A stretch of 64,000 nucleotides of DNA from Moniliella sp. 'wahieum' (GCA_003971905.1 RSEE01000018.1:124001-188000); one strand, 5' to 3'; shown: positions 11,801-23,739, numbered from the stretch's first letter. Notes: generated from the letters alone by a model not told the origin. A program made the numbers and translations.

Positions 11801-12761
11801 GTTTTGCTGTGCGTTGGCCGCCAACGCCGCCCGCGCCGCGGCAAACCCATTCGGGCCTGCGTACCCAACTTCGTGCTCGTCCTCCGTCCCCGACGCATCT
11901 CCAATCGTCGAGGCCGTCTCATGGTGCGAAAAGGGCGCGGGATGGGCAAGCGGGGAAGACACTGCGGCAGAAGGTTGAGGACTCGAAATGTGATTAATCG
12001 CCGCATCAATGTCGTCCATCGTGCCGGACGCACCCATCTCGGCGACAGAGATGGATGATGGCAGTGCCGGCTGCTGAGCCTGTTGGGCAGACGCGTTGGG
12101 AAAGGAGTTACGGACGGCGGCGGTACCGACGCGGCTGCCGGCGCAGGCTCAGGTTGCGGTTCTTGCACCGCGGCAAGGCTAGGGCCAGTAGGAACAGTGG
12201 CTTTTTCCGCCGCAAGAGACGGATCCGCACGCGTACCGGGCTGGATGGCCGCCGCACCTGGAGCCTCGGCAATCGGCTGCAACGAGGAATTACCGAGTGG
12301 CCAGCGGACGACGTGAAAGACGGAATCCACCGGGAGGGAGGCGGGCCTCTGACGAAGACTCGGCGGCTGGCGCCGCGCTTTGAGGATGCGCCACCGAACC
12401 TGGCTCTTTGGCTACCTCGGGGATGGTGGGCGGCGCGGGGCCGACGCGGGGGCGGGAGCCGGAACTGGGGCGGAGGCCGGGGGTAGGCGACAGAAGAGGG
12501 GGGGCGGCTGCAGCTGCCGCAGCAGCAGCAGCTGCGGTTGATTCGACTGCGGCTTTGTTGACCAACGCAGCGTCCTTTTCGGGGGGGTGGTGAAGGAGGC
12601 CGGGAAGAGACCCGTCACGCCTTGGGGATTGGTGCCCTGCCACCAGCCGTCTTCGTACTCTTCGTCGCGTTCGAGCACCACGATGGGATCGCCGGCGCGG
12701 AAGGCGACTCGTCGGGGTTCTCGGGCTCAAAGTCGTGCAGCGCATACACCACAAGCGTCAT
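8816..12761 (-). CDS. Boi1/Boi2/Pob1-like SH3-SAM-PH polarity scaffold
   Basis: Three domains appear in the order of yeast Boi1/Boi2 and fission yeast Pob1, which link Cdc42, formins and exocyst at growing cell tips. The ATG at 12761 opens an SH3 domain (VVYALHDFEPENPDE, EYEDGWWQGT, GVTGLFPASF; to about 12585). A SAM domain lies at about 10985-10790 (PVDWSVAQVCQWARAKGWD, ISGDVLLDMDINMLKEIDI). A PH domain lies at about 9325-9025 (YEGWMKKRGERYAVWKPRYL, LKVIHTDPTTGAKVVHSF, VVQSWMKMLMKASI). The linkers are long and disordered, with poly-Ala (near 12515), poly-Gln (11378-11405) and Ala-Pro repeats (10200-10320). The restored C-terminus reads DQLTAKDAEVLTAFDYHA with the stop at 8816-8818. At least six one-base frame breaks, for example in the SH3 near 12705. 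About 1,300 residues, in line with fungal members. Confidence 0.85.
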
Positions 12762-13716
12762 GGTGGCGGGGGAGGGAGAGGGGGAGGAGGTAGAAGGGAG
12801 CAGGCTAGCGTGTGTTTGCTGGGCGGAGAACGTGCCGTTGAAGGTTGAAGCTTCTGCTGGCGCTCAGGCCTGACCTCAGGCTGAGTGCTTGGAGGCAGAG
12901 CAGCTGAGCTGAGCACGGGCTGACCCTGCTGACCCTGCGCACACTCAGCGCTCAGGCTCAGGGCTCAGGCGCTCAGGCCTCAGGAACGCAGTATCACGCT
13001 TCTCACCACATGTGTCATGCACTCCGCATCAGATGCATGCGTGATTGCACGAGTAATTACGAGCGTGTGTGCCCTGCTGCCCCAATCGGGTAGTCAGCCA
13101 GCACGCACAGCGGCAGTGCTTGTAGTGCTCTGACGTCACACATCGTTTGCGATAGCGTGCGAACATTGAATATCGAATGGGCTTGCAAGAGAAACTCGCA
13201 TCAGCATTCCGGACTCAAGCCAATCAAGCCATGGAGACCATGGTTGGTGGTGGTGCAGAGCAGCATCCGTCAAAAAGAGAGAAGGGACGACGGGAAGAGA
13301 GCAAGGGGATGTCAAGAAGGGGAGGTCAAGCGGTTAACGCTTAATAGCGGTGCAAGGGTCGGTGAAGCAGTCGGACAGGCGACAAACTATAATTATACGC
13401 GATGAAGATCTGTGGCAGAGAGAAGCTCCGGAGGGAATCAAAAGGCGAGGGCAGAGCAGAGAGAGAAGCAGCGAGTTAGGTGAGCAGTCAGGGTGCAATT
13501 TAAGCCAAAAGGTGGGGGAAATGAGACAGGCAACGGATGCCGTTGAGTCTCTGATACTGAAAATCCTAGACCAGTTCCGACGGAGCCGAAGGGAGGGGTT
13601 AGAGTTGTTGCCTGCTGGGCCCTTCTTGCATGAGGAAGCGTAATTCACGCATGGCACGGACCCGTGCATAAGCCGTCTTGAAAGGGCTTCCTGAAGGTCA
13701 GACCAACCGTTAGCCT
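12762..13716. other. Boi/Pob1 upstream region with TCA-palindrome tract
   Basis: Holds the promoter of the Boi/Pob1-like gene and a repeat-rich block (12850-12985) dominated by CTCAGG and CTGAGC words, including TCA-GCGC and TCA-GGCC heptads. The rest up to 13716 has no supported gene; a 128-codon minus frame at 13334-13720 looks like 3' flank of the next gene. Confidence 0.5.
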
Positions 13717-14100
13717 TCATTGAGTATATGTGCGTGCAGCATCTTCAAGGCGATGACGACAAGCAATGCCGAACTTGATGCGATCCTTCAGGAAGTCGGC
13801 CACCTCGGTGGAGTCAGGATCGGGGTCTGCTGGCAGGTCCTTCTCTGCTGTTGCTCATCCAGAGGCTGGAGCCATTCCTCAAAACGCCACGGTTCCGGCG
13901 CGTAAAGACGGTACGAACACTGCTCAGCGCAGTGAGGGTGGTCTAGCGGCTGCTGAATCTGCCCCTTTTGGCAAGGGAAGCACGAAGTGGCGAGTTGCTC
14001 CTAAAACTAGCGACAGCAATCATCCTCGCGAGCTTCAGTTCAGATGCGCGATAGTCTTCTTCTCGCTGCGCACAAATAGTTTGGCCAAGGTCGAGGCCAT
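13717..14100 (-). CDS. Small protein of unknown function
   Basis: The ATG at 14100 opens MASTLAKLFVRSEKKTIAHL, continuing after a one-base loss as LKLARMIAVA. Further along, a well-formed stretch reads CFPCQKGQIQQPLDHPHCAEQ and YAPEPWRFEEWLQPLDEQQQ, then ADPDPDSTEVADFLKDRI and ends RHRLEDAARTYTQ with the stop at 13717-13719. Frames must be switched two or three times, or one switch is an intron. The CxxC and later HC suggest a possible metal or disulfide site. I do not recognise the family. Length about 125 residues. Confidence 0.5.
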
Positions 14101-14850
14101 ATAATGCCCTTGAGAGTGTTCAACGCGAGCGGCCGTATCACGGTCGGTTGCTTGGGTTTCCGAGCAGGAGTTCCGGCCACTGAGAAAGATGGGGAGAATT
14201 TCGAAGGAAGAGGGAGGATGGGTTCAAGTCAAAGAATTGGGGAAAGGCGGAGGGCGTGAGGGCACCTTATGCTGCGAGAGGCGTTGGTGGTGCGGTAAAG
14301 GGTGGAGGGTGAGCGAGGCGTCAACTTCGGCGGGCAGCGTGAGGATTATGGTGGTGTCTATAGCTCAGGAGAGGCGCGGAGGGGCGAGAGAAGATTGATG
14401 CGAATGGTTGTGGGGGGAGGCTGCGGGGGGAAGGGAGGAGAGAGGACGAACGAAGCGAGGGCGCGTGAGGGGGCGTGTGGCGTGTGCTGGCACGGCGGGT
14501 GTCTGTCGGAGTTGGGCGTGCGGCGCACGCGTGTGGATATTAATTGCGCGGGGACAGGCGGAGAGGCAGGGGGGCAGATGTTGGGAGCGTACCAACTGCA
14601 AGGGAGGCGCTGCTGCTGGCGCTGCGGCCGCAACGAGCAGCAGGCGGTCGCAGCCGGCATCGCATGTAAGCTCCCGGTGCCTCGGCTGCGCCCTCGGGGC
14701 GCGCGCACACAGAAGTGGGGTGGCGGCGCATGTAGTGTCTGCGCCGAGCAGCCTGCTATTTCCGATGGGCGCCACTAATCGCAGAGCATCCCGCCCCTAG
14801 GATATCCCCACCGGCGCCCTCGCCCCCATAAGAGAGCGCTGCCTCGGCTG
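14101..14850. other. Divergent promoter region, no gene seen
   Basis: Between the small minus-strand gene and a possible plus-strand gene. Several overlapping frames of 60-160 codons occur on both strands, all of skewed GC-rich composition without recognisable features. Confidence 0.4.
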
Positions 14851-14863
14851 TGGCGGCGTCGGC

Positions 14864-16217
14864 GTGTCCAGCACAGCCTCATCGTCCGCATGCCCATCCT
14901 CACCAAGGCCGCTTCTTTGCGTCGGCAGGCCGCCCGCCCACACCTACGCGCAATATGTCTACACCACCCCCGCCCCTCCGTCCCACTCCTTGCCACCCCA
15001 CCCGCCCCAACCCTCCACCCTCGCCAGCCACAGCCCCCTCGCCGTCCTCTCGCTCAACGGCCCCGCCTCCAACCACGACGATCTGCCACCGCCGCCGCCA
15101 CCGCCGCCCCTCGGCTGCGCTGTTTCCAGCCCGTCCCCTTCCGCCTCCCTCAGCCTCACACGACCCACAGCAACAGTCCTAACCCACCCCTGATGCCTCC
15201 CATGATTCTTCCAAGCCCTTACCGACACCGCCCTACGTATTCGATGCGCCGCCCAGCAAGTCGACTCCCTGACCCAACCCGCTCTCGCCTTCGCCCGCGC
15301 CCGCGGCATGTCTACGCCACCACAGCTGACCCGCCTACGCCCCCCGGTCCCGTCGCCTTCGGCTCCTCGCTGTCCCCCAACCCGATCGGCCTATCTCCCC
15401 AACATGCGCGCAGCCCCCACAGCGTCATGCTTGAAATTCGTCGGCCGGGCTGATACGCGGCCTGGTACGCAATTCCTAATTGTACATGAGCTCGTGGCCA
15501 GTTTCCCTTCTTCCAATCATATCGACATTCGTCGCTGGGTTTGCAAGCCACTCAAAAGCCTTGGCCCTGGACGACAAGTGCTACAAATCTCAGACCAACA
15601 TGGTAACCGCTTACCACGCTCGCCCGAGACATGCGACGGAAGAAATGGGAATGTAGGCCGAGCGTTGGGCCCGCAAGCCGAGAGCTGCTCGGTCTCCCCA
15701 ACATCAGCAGTCCCTCCGTCTTTCGGGAAGCAGCAACGCGTCCCTCACCTCGGTTGCCAAACCCAGCGTCCGATCTACTCCGTCCTCCGAACCAACCCAC
15801 AACTCGGGCACGCTTCTGTTTTCGGTTCAGTTCCACCCGCCTCACCCTGGCCAACCGCCGCTCGTGCGCCTTCCCACCAATTATGCGGGGAACAGAGAAA
15901 GGGCCGCATTGGCCCCCGCGGTGGACACGTTACTCATCGTTCCGAGCCAAGAGAGTTTGACCAGGTGGAACGTCACCACAACGTGGGGTCGGGTTTGGTC
16001 AAAGTACAGGCCCATTGGCTTCCGCACCCTGGCCAACGTACATGGTACCGTATACATCTTATGTGGTGATAAGTGTGTAGGATGCGAGAGCTGACACCCA
16101 CCCATTCCTGTTTGCTAGTTGCGCCTTACGTCGATACCTTTTTGGCTTCCATGTTGGCCATTGCGGGCGGCTGGAGGAAGCAGTATTGGAACAGCCACCA
16201 TCTGCCTACTAATCTCC
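14864..16217 (+). CDS. Possible gene of unknown function
   Basis: A weak case. The first part is Pro/Ser-rich with poly-Pro (about 15080-15110) and frame-shifted like the certain genes. The best-formed part is at the end: DTLLIVPSQESLTRWNVTT, then WGRVWSKYRPIGFRTLANVH and GTVYILCG, a likely short intron ending with TTGCTAG at about 16118, and a last exon RYLFGFHVGHCGRLEEAV to PSAY with a stop near 16215. The end segment could be membrane-associated. I cannot name a family, and the start is a guess among several ATGs (14864, 14890, 14955). Confidence 0.3.
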
Positions 16218-16633
16218 TCTGTCTGCTTTGTTTGGTTTTGTTCTTCTTTCCTCGTTCGCCTGACAGCAAACAAGTTGCCATCACACCCCATCTCACGGAT
16301 CGAATCTCCCTCTCTTTCTCCATACCCCCTTTACCGTCTCTGATCCCCTCTACTCTCAGTTAGTTACGAACGAAGTGCATGTACAATGGCGTGGAAACAC
16401 GCATTTCAAATGACGACACGGTTTGAATTGGTTTGTTTGTAGAGCGATGCTGTAGAAGGAAAAGGGCTCAAACAGGACACGGATCAAGCTGTTAAAAACG
16501 GGATCAAGTATAGTAGCGCGCGTTAAATTGGGCCAAATTGGATCGAGCCGGATGGAACCAAAGAGATGCAACTAATGGATCCATCGCGATCCACAGGAAA
16601 ACGGCTGGCATGACCGACGCCACCCCGGGCCAA

Positions 16634-17541
16634 TCATTCTTCTCCAGGCTCGCCACCTCACTCTTGAGCTGGAGAACCAAACCAAGGGGTGACACGATTG
16701 CAGAGCACGTACGTAGGGCCAAAGGTCGTAAAGGTCGTAATCGCCGTGACGTGAAAAAGCGGTCGTATAATAATAGTTGTCGTGTTGGTTGGGTATATAC
16801 GAAAAAGAGGGCCGGGCACACGCAGTCGCACGTGGAGATACCACCCAACGGCACGAGGCGAAGAGCCAGGAAAAACAGAAAAAGCAAAAGCAGAACAGAT
16901 CAGATCAGAACAGAATGGTGTAAGCGGTAGGCAAGACCAGACCACTAAGCCAAAACACAAGGCAACCCCCCGCCGTTGAAGGTGCACGGTGTGAGGAAGA
17001 ATGGTAGGAAAAGGAGGGACAGGGAGAGGGTGAGGGAGGGAAAGGAGATGGCAACTGCTTCTACCTCACGCAATCGTGCACTGCATGCCTTGAGGCTTTT
17101 GAGAGGAAGAGGGGCCTACCTTTTCAATTTCCTTCTTGTGAGCCTCGATTTTCTCTTTGTCTGTTGAACGCCACAGTCAGGGAACAGCTCGGCAAGGAGG
17201 GAAGAAGGGAAGAAGGGAAGAAGGGAAGAAGGGAAGAAGGGAAGAAGGAAGAAGGGAGAAGGGAAGAAGGGAAGAAGGGAAGAAAGGAAGAAAGGAAGAA
17301 GGGAGAAGAAAGGAAGAAAGGAAGAAGGGAGGGAGAGATGATGATACGCACACTTCTTGAGCTTCTCCCGCTCCTGAGATTGGACATAAAACGTTTCCTC
17401 TCCCTGTTCGCGGTTCTTGAACGAAGTGGACGACGCGGTGGCCCCAGCCGACGGCGACGTGGTCGGGCCCGAGACAAAGCGCACTTGAGCCAAACGCGGG
17501 GCGGCAGAGAGAAGCGAGCGTCGAGCGGGTGCAGCGAGCAT
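16634..17541 (-). CDS. INH1: Mitochondrial F1F0-ATPase inhibitor (IATP family)
   Basis: Binds the F1 sector in the matrix and stops ATP hydrolysis when membrane potential falls. Exon 1 (17541-17352) gives a mitochondrial presequence (MLAAPARRSLLSAAPRLAQV, then RFVSGP) and the conserved core FKNREQGEETFYVQSQEREK, close to yeast Inh1. Intron 1 (17161-17351) is followed by exon 2 (17120-17160, YKEKIEAHKKEIEK) and, across a long intron (16669-17119), exon 3 starting at 16668 (LKSEVASLEK), completing the antiparallel coiled coil. The stop at 16634-16636 assumes one lost A after SLEK; without it the frame runs on about 45 residues with a hydrophobic tail. Length about 90 residues fits the family. 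Exon 1 has no frame break. Confidence 0.85.
17161..17351 (-). repeat. Pentanucleotide repeat filling intron 1 of INH1
   Basis: On the plus strand the intron is mostly GAAGG units (17195-17335), that is CCTTC on the gene strand. The intron keeps GTGCGT at its 5' end and CAG at its 3' end, so the whole repeat acts as a very long pyrimidine tract. Confidence 0.85.
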
Positions 17542-18562
17542 GGCGTACAACAAAAGGTGGAGGTGGTAGTTGGCGAGAGGACGATCAGAGGGTGGTGGGG
17601 GGACGGGAGCTTGGTGGCGGGGGGGGGAAACAGCAACCGCAACAGGCAGGGTGGGGGGGTGGGGGGGTTCAAGACACGGTGGGTGACTCAAGATTCAGGG
17701 GATGAATCGCAATATAGGAGACTGACTGCACGTGCACGGCCCACCCCACTTTTTTGCACTGCCGCGTGCCGCAAGCTTCACGCTTCACGCTTCAAGCCGC
17801 CCCCCACACGCGCGGGTGGCAGCACGGGGGCAGCCACATCCATGTTCAGAACCCTTGCGGCCCATTGCGCCTGGTGGGGATGGGAAAAAACATATATAAG
17901 TGTGTGGCCACATAACACAAGGCAGATGCATGTGCAAGTTCTGGCGGGGCCGCGGTGCTCTTGGATCCAAGGTCACCCACCGGTCTGTAGCCCACCGCTC
18001 CGGATTAGCATCGTGTCCCTGTTCCGTGTAGTCAGTCCACCCTTTCCCCCCGTTCCCACAGAGAAGAGAAAAGGGTTATTAAAAGGGGTGTGTCAGCGCA
18101 TCATGCATGCAGCTGATCACGCATCACGCATCGCGCTGTTCTATCCGACTCTCCCCATGTTCTGCCCCTAACGGGCTCCTCTTGGAATAGATCCATCACC
18201 TCCTCCCTCTCTCTTCTTCTCTCCGTAGGCCTTTGTCCTCTTTTAACAAGGGGATCGGCATTAGGGTTTGGGAGGCTGCGGAGAGGTTTTGACATGCTTT
18301 TCTCGTCGCCGGCAGTCACTGACCCATGTAAATATGTGGCAGATTGTTGGTATATTCATGAGAGGTGAGAGATAGAGATGAGAGATGAGAGATGAGAGAC
18401 GAGAGACGAGAGAGAGAGAGATGAGAGAGAGAGATGAGAGATGAGAGACGAGAGATGAGAGATGAGAAGACCTCGAGTATGATGTCGCCCCTTGTAGTCT
18501 TCGAGGGTGATCATGCAGCCGCACTATAGTGTTGGTGATTGTGCCAAACTACCCGACAACAC
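17542..18562. other. INH1 upstream region and GAGAGAT microsatellite
   Basis: Contains the INH1 promoter side, a CGCT/TCA heptad tract (17765-17797), a TATA-like CATATATAAG at 17891-17900, and a GAGAC/GAGAT microsatellite at 18362-18470. A 335-codon plus-strand open frame across it is low-complexity and unsupported. Confidence 0.5.
18362..18470. repeat. GAGATGA/GAGAC microsatellite
   Basis: Imperfect repeats of GAGATGA, GAGACGA and GAGA on the plus strand, about 110 bases. Confidence 0.9.
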
Positions 18563-18913
18563 TTACAGAGGGACAACCAGCAGCCAGGCATCAGCACGTA
18601 TTATTCTGTACGCACTCTCCCGATCGCCATTGAACAACAGAAGTGACATACCCATGGGAGCGCCTGTGCGTGCAGCACCACCGCGCCATCCTTCTATCTC
18701 ATCGACACGAGCTTTGGATACGATACGTCTATGCACTATCCGACGAAGAATGTAGACGGTGAAAAATAGGCATGCAAGAATACCAACAGCTGCATGATGG
18801 GGTAGAACACCACAGCACGGAAGACACAACAAATCATGAATAGGACTTACAGGCCCACATGCAGGTGATCCGTAGTGCCCCCCAGGCAGATCTGGACAGT
18901 CCGTGAGCCACAT
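18563..18913 (-). CDS. Possible small membrane protein downstream of MFS gene
   Basis: An open frame of 116 codons starting a few bases after the MFS stop. It has a Cys/Pro-rich start (PCCGVLPHH), one clear hydrophobic segment followed by positive charges (AAVGILACLFFTVYILRRIV) and an arginine-rich tail. No family recognised. It could equally be an untranslated 3' region of the transporter mRNA. Confidence 0.25.
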   Translation of the reverse strand: MWLTDCPDLPGGHYGSPACGPVSPIHDLLCLPCCGVLPHHAAVGILACLFFTVYILRRIVHRRIVSKARVDEIEGWRGGAARTGAPMGMSLLLFNGDRESAYRIIRADAWLLVVPL

Positions 18914-18916
18914 GAC

Positions 18917-20934
18917 TTAGTCGCCCGCAGCGAACTTGGAAGAAGAACGGAACTTAGCGCCCGTCATGTAGAAGAAGAAGGGGATGGGGAGCATTCCAAC
19001 GGCAATATAAAGCCAAGCAAAGAGCCTGCCCACTGGTTCGCATGTGATGGTACATGGGTGCGACAAACAATGGCACAGCCGAGGCGCAAAGCGAAGGAGA
19101 GTAGCGTCTTGGCCGCCAAGGCGAGGCCGCATAGCTCGGGTAAACATCCAACCAGGTAGTTGTTGGCGCTCAAGTAGACACTGACGAAAGCAAATCCCAG
19201 AGTCATACCACCGCCAATGCAGGGGCCAGTCCAGTGAACAAACGGCATGCTGGTCCAGGCCAAAATGAACAGACCACAGGGAAGAATGACCGCGCCAATC
19301 ATCATTAGCGGCAAACGATCTCGGGGGTATTTCCCACTTGCGCCCTTGGGCCAATCGCTTGGCAGCCGCGCGCTTGTACATAGGCTCGTTCACAAGATGA
19401 CAAATGTCAGCGCCCAACAGAATACCACAACAATTGACATAAAGGCGGTTCGGTCAAGCCTTCATGAAGTGGTGACCCTCGAGGAAAATGATCGGGAAGG
19501 CAAAGAAGAGAAGGTAAAGCAGGGCTGTACACAAGCAAGTGTCAGTACCACCTTCTCAGGATCATGGGATCTTAAGCACATACAGTGATAAGGCAAAGGT
19601 AAAGAGAGAAAAGAGTGAGGATCGCTTCCTTGACAAGCATCTCAAACGGACGGAAAAGAGAGATAACCATGTCTTGGTGAAACTGAGCTCGGTACGTTCC
19701 ATCGCAGTCTGGTATCGATCGTCACCAGTCTTTTTACGCAACTTCCTGGCCCGGGCCTTCAGGATGGCCGAGCCAAGGGTTTCAGGAACAATGATCATGA
19801 TAACAAGCATGATAAATGTGTAGGCAAAGAGAGTCCAATAAATCCAGCGCCAACCCTTGTAAATGGATGTACCCGTGGCGATCCAGCCACCGATGAGAGG
19901 TCCCATGGCGGGCCCAAGGAAGAGCACATAGAAAAGATGGCCATAGGGATACCTTTTTCCTCGACCTTCCAGATATCCGACAGGGTACCCCCACATCGTC
20001 ATGGGTGCGACGCGGCCAAGCCGGCAATCATGCGGCAAGCTAAAAAGCGTAGCCAGATTTTGGGAAATTGCGCATGGGAAACGTGAAAGACTGAGATGAG
20101 ATATGACATATGTGACAGCTCAGCAAGCAACCCCAGCGCAACCATGCTGGAATACGTACGCCAGTAGAGGATACCAGTAGCCAGATAAACGGGGCGCGAC
20201 CGATAAACTCAGAAAGGGGAGCGAAGAGCATGGGTCCAAACCCAAAGCCAGCAACGAAGAGAGTAATAGAGAGGTTGGACGATACCATCGCCACGTGCAA
20301 ATTGGCAGCAGCACCCTCAAGGTCACCAGTGGGCATGGAAGACCCAATGGCCATGCAAAAGCACAGTGCTGATGTGAACGAAGTAATTGCCCTGTTAGAG
20401 ATTGTGTCAGTGTCGGCCGCTGAGTGAGAAGGGAATGAGAGTAGGATGTGTACGGCCATTTTTTATGGTGCCGGAAGTTGCGAGGGTTGTCAGGATCATT
20501 CGGACCAACTCGACCAGAAAAGGGTCTGCTTCTCATCCTCAGCTGTACGAGAGCGGCTGGAGGTCGTATCATCAACCAGAGCGCCCTCGGCGTCATTTAC
20601 TTCCGGTTCTTCATTGGACAGAGCATCATCGTGCGAGTAAATCCTAGTGGCAGGTTCGGGCAAGTGCGACGTGTTCACGCCTTGACACGCGCGAACCGAT
20701 GGGAGCAGGAGTCATGCCAAAGTCATCGGGCGAGGTGAATGTGGGAGGCTCCAGAGCTCGGTTCTCAAAGGAATGGTCAGCTGAGGACGAGACTCGCGCA
20801 TTTCGTTTACTGGGCATTTTCCGCCTTTTCGTTGACACGATGAGGGTCGGCCGCAGTAGTGGATTCAGAGGCGGAGGAAGCGCTGTTGTTGTCTGCCGTT
20901 TCAGCAGACCCAGTATGCGGCCCACGGAGACCAT
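18917..20934 (-). CDS. MFS transporter, DHA1 drug/polyamine H+ antiporter type
   Basis: Proton-coupled exporter of the plasma membrane, related to fungal TPO/FLU1-type carriers. ATG at 20934 (MVSVGRILGLLKRQ). The cytosolic N-terminus ends in the family signature GPNDPDNPRNFRHHKKWP. After an intron (20392-20453) come AITSFTSALCFCMAIGSSM, SSNLSITLFVAGFGFGPM and the motif-A stretch PLSEFIGRAPFIWLL. A second intron starts at about 20173. Then CRMIAGLAAS, GIPMAIFSM, LGPAMGPLIGGWIA and GWRWIYWTLFAYTFIML, all typical. A third intron near 19520-19580 is followed by the C-terminal half (LPLMMIGAVILPCGLFIL, LFAWLYIAVGMLPIPFFFYM) and SSKFAAGD before the stop at 18917. Frame breaks occur near 20690, 20520, 20010 and 19350. 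Substrate cannot be inferred. Confidence 0.85.
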
Positions 20935-23484
20935 GATCGATGGATAAGATGTGGGATCAATGGATCTCTGGCCTCAAGGCGGGTGCGAATCGCTCGGTTC
21001 TCGTTCAAAGGCCACGAGTACGTGGCTGGCAATGGGACAAAGGGGTTGGGCAATCGTGAGAGTAGCGAAAGGAAACACGAGCAAAGAATCAGCAAAGAGA
21101 ACCGACGGTTATATACTGACTGGAAGACATGTATGGATCGGGCGATATATGAACGCCGTTTGTGCAGGTCGCTCTCGACATTGGTTTTCGATGTCTTCTG
21201 TATCAAATGTGACGTCAAATGCGATGCATGACTGGCTGGCTTGGGGCGCGATGACGCGACAGCAGGCAACAGCGCCTTCGCCTGCATCAGCACAAGGCGT
21301 AACCTGGTGCATGAGACACGGTGCTACGCGTTGTACACATTTGACCCATATGTGCATTAGATTTATGTGGTCCTGTCTTGGCGTCAGCTCCGGGATCTAA
21401 GCGTCGCATCTTCCCTGCTTAAATCTTAACGCTCTCTTGAAGGTTCGGCTTCAAGGCTGAGCTTCAGCCTCAGCTTCCGTCCGCCTCACAGGGTTCCTAC
21501 TGTGATTAATGATTGGGCTTAGTATGCACTTGCACTATGCTGTTTGGAACGAGCGCAGGGCAGCAAGAGGACCTACTGTGATGATGAGACCTGTGGACTC
21601 GAGGGCAATGCATCGCACTGGTGTGGTGGTGGTCTAACCCAAGTCAGCACCGCCTACAGATGAGGAACATCAAGCAGTCCTCATGCATCAGTCGTGCCAT
21701 GAGACCTGAGGCCGGGAGTCTCTATAGGCTGCTGCTAAGGTGACGCCGGTGACGGGTGACGGATTGCTTGACATGATGCATGATGTATGATGGGACGTGC
21801 GACGGCTTGCGGCCGCGTGTTGCGATGTAAGATGTGTAGTATGGTGGCGCCCTGGTCGCTACGGTGGCCAGTGCGTGCGAGCTTCATGGACCCGATAACT
21901 GGATTACTCATTACTCAGCTGAGTACTCATTGCCTCTGCAGGTATGCAACTCTCAGAACGACTTTCTGCTCGATGGTCATCCGGTCATCGGTCCTCATCG
22001 ATCATCGATCATTAATCATCGACCATCTAACGTCTAACATCGATCAAAAAGCCACAGCTGATGGCCTCATAGATCAGCTGGGACGCCGGCTGTCCGGGTG
22101 CCTCCTTTTGTATGACCCTTGTCCATCCTGTGTGTCTCGATCGCAGGTTGCTCGGGATGCTCTTGGGACTGCATTATCGAAATCTGAGCTGACTAAGACT
22201 TGTCTTGGGCAAATGGGTTGCCACAGGGGGAACCCACTAATTATACACTTTTTTTTCACCCTGTGTATAGTGCTACTTAAACATGCAAAAAGCACGCCAG
22301 GGAACCCTCTTGACATTCTCGCTGTAGCGAGCACCGCTCTGTGTTGGTATCTAGAATTGGAAGGACCCGTGAACGTCGTCGCGAACGTTGGATTTGATTG
22401 ACATGTGACGCCTATATCGATAGATCTCGACGTAGAGATCAACGCCCCAACGAAGCACTCGCTTGTTCCGTGCCCGATGCCTGCAGAGGCCCAAGGTCTG
22501 AGGAAGGCCCAAGCGCTGAGAGGGGCCTGAGGGCCTAAGCCTGACGGCGCAGAGGACTGGGGCTCTGATATCCGATGTCGCTGAGGGCCTTTATTAGGGC
22601 TGAGGGCCTCTCTGTGAAGCTTTGTTGCCTCTCTAGCTGAGATGCTGAGGACATTTATATCGGGCTGAGACGCTGAGGATGCTGAGGCCTGAGGAGCCTC
22701 CAACTGGGGTGGCTGGGGGGTTGATCTTCGTCAGCTGGTCACCTGCGCCGGTTACCGGTGAAGGCCCATGCCCTATATTAGGGCTTAGCGCTAAGGCTTA
22801 GCGTTATAGAAGCATCTCGGACAGAGTACGATGATAGTGGGGCGTCCGGAGGACGATGTATCATGGTGAGTAGTACGATGATTCCGGTGTGGCCTGTGAT
22901 GTGGAACCTGGTCTGCCCCCTCATCCGTCCGTAGTCTCCGGTCATGCACATGCATTTTGGTCCTGGGACGCTCGAGTCAAAAGCTGCCTGGCAACGTCCT
23001 TTCCACTGGTCTCGAGAGAGTCACGTATACTCGAGTCACCTCCATGTGTTGGGGTTCAACGTTCACTAAGAACAAACAAAGGGACCAACGAAAATCCTTG
23101 ACGAGAGAAAGAGTCAAGGTTGGAATGGCAGGTTATAGGCCCGACCCTGGGGGGGGCAGGGAAAGAGGACAGATGTTGGAAGAGACTTTTGCGGGCCAAA
23201 TTACGACGCCAAAGGTGTGGGAGAGGAATAGAACATCAAAGGTGCTGAAGGAGGAGTGGAATGGAGGATGTGGTTCTGAGGAGAGGTACAGGAGGCTATG
23301 AGAAGGGTAGGGCCTTATATAGACGAGGGTACCGCGGAGCTGAGGAAGCTTCCGGGCGGATAAGAGGGGGGTAATGACTATCACGCGGATGTGCGTGATT
23401 GGGCATCGCCCCACAAAAGGATGCCACATATTCTCCTGTTTGCTATACTCAGAGGGTTGTGTGGCTGGCTGTGTACCATATACC
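20935..23484. other. Gene-free 2.5 kb, heptad and GGCCTGA repeats
   Basis: Upstream region of the MFS gene and beyond. A perfect heptad tract sits at 21995-22025. A block of CTGAGG/GGCCTGAG words spans 22480-22700, and a TTA-GCGC-TAA palindrome lies at about 22788-22797. Base composition is less GC-rich than around the genes. No coding sequence recognised. Confidence 0.5.
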
Positions 23485-23735
23485 TGCTAGAGTGCGACTG
23501 GGAGCACTCGCGATCCTAGGATCAGCTGCGAAGCAGCCTTCAGACAAGGCATGAAGGCAAAGTGGGAGCCACAAGTCTTCAAGCAACGTCTGAAGGGAAG
23601 GAGAAAGGAGAGAGAGAAGGGAGTGAGAGCGAGCAGGGGTGCGCGGCCTGCGAGCGGAACGCTTCCGACTCGGCTGGCGAGCGTCACCGATCCATTGAGG
23701 GCCCCGCAGGAGAAACCCTAGCAGTACCTCTAACA
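23485..23735. repeat. 250-bp direct repeat, copy A (LTR-like)
   Basis: Begins TGCTAGAGTGCGACT and ends CTCTAACA, so it has TG...CA termini inside a short imperfect inverted repeat (TGCTAGAG with CTCTAACA). Copy B at 27191-27443 matches over its whole length with a few substitutions and scattered one-base gaps. The interior is a purine-rich AAGGAGAAAGGAGAG stretch. These are the hallmarks of a long terminal repeat, but the expected tRNA primer site and a target duplication were not found. Confidence 0.85.
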
Positions 23736-23739
23736 GCCC

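Noticed and set aside
17164..18171. A 335-codon plus frame starting in GAAGG repeats
   Set aside because: It crosses the INH1 intron and exon 1 antisense; the repeat start is low complexity.
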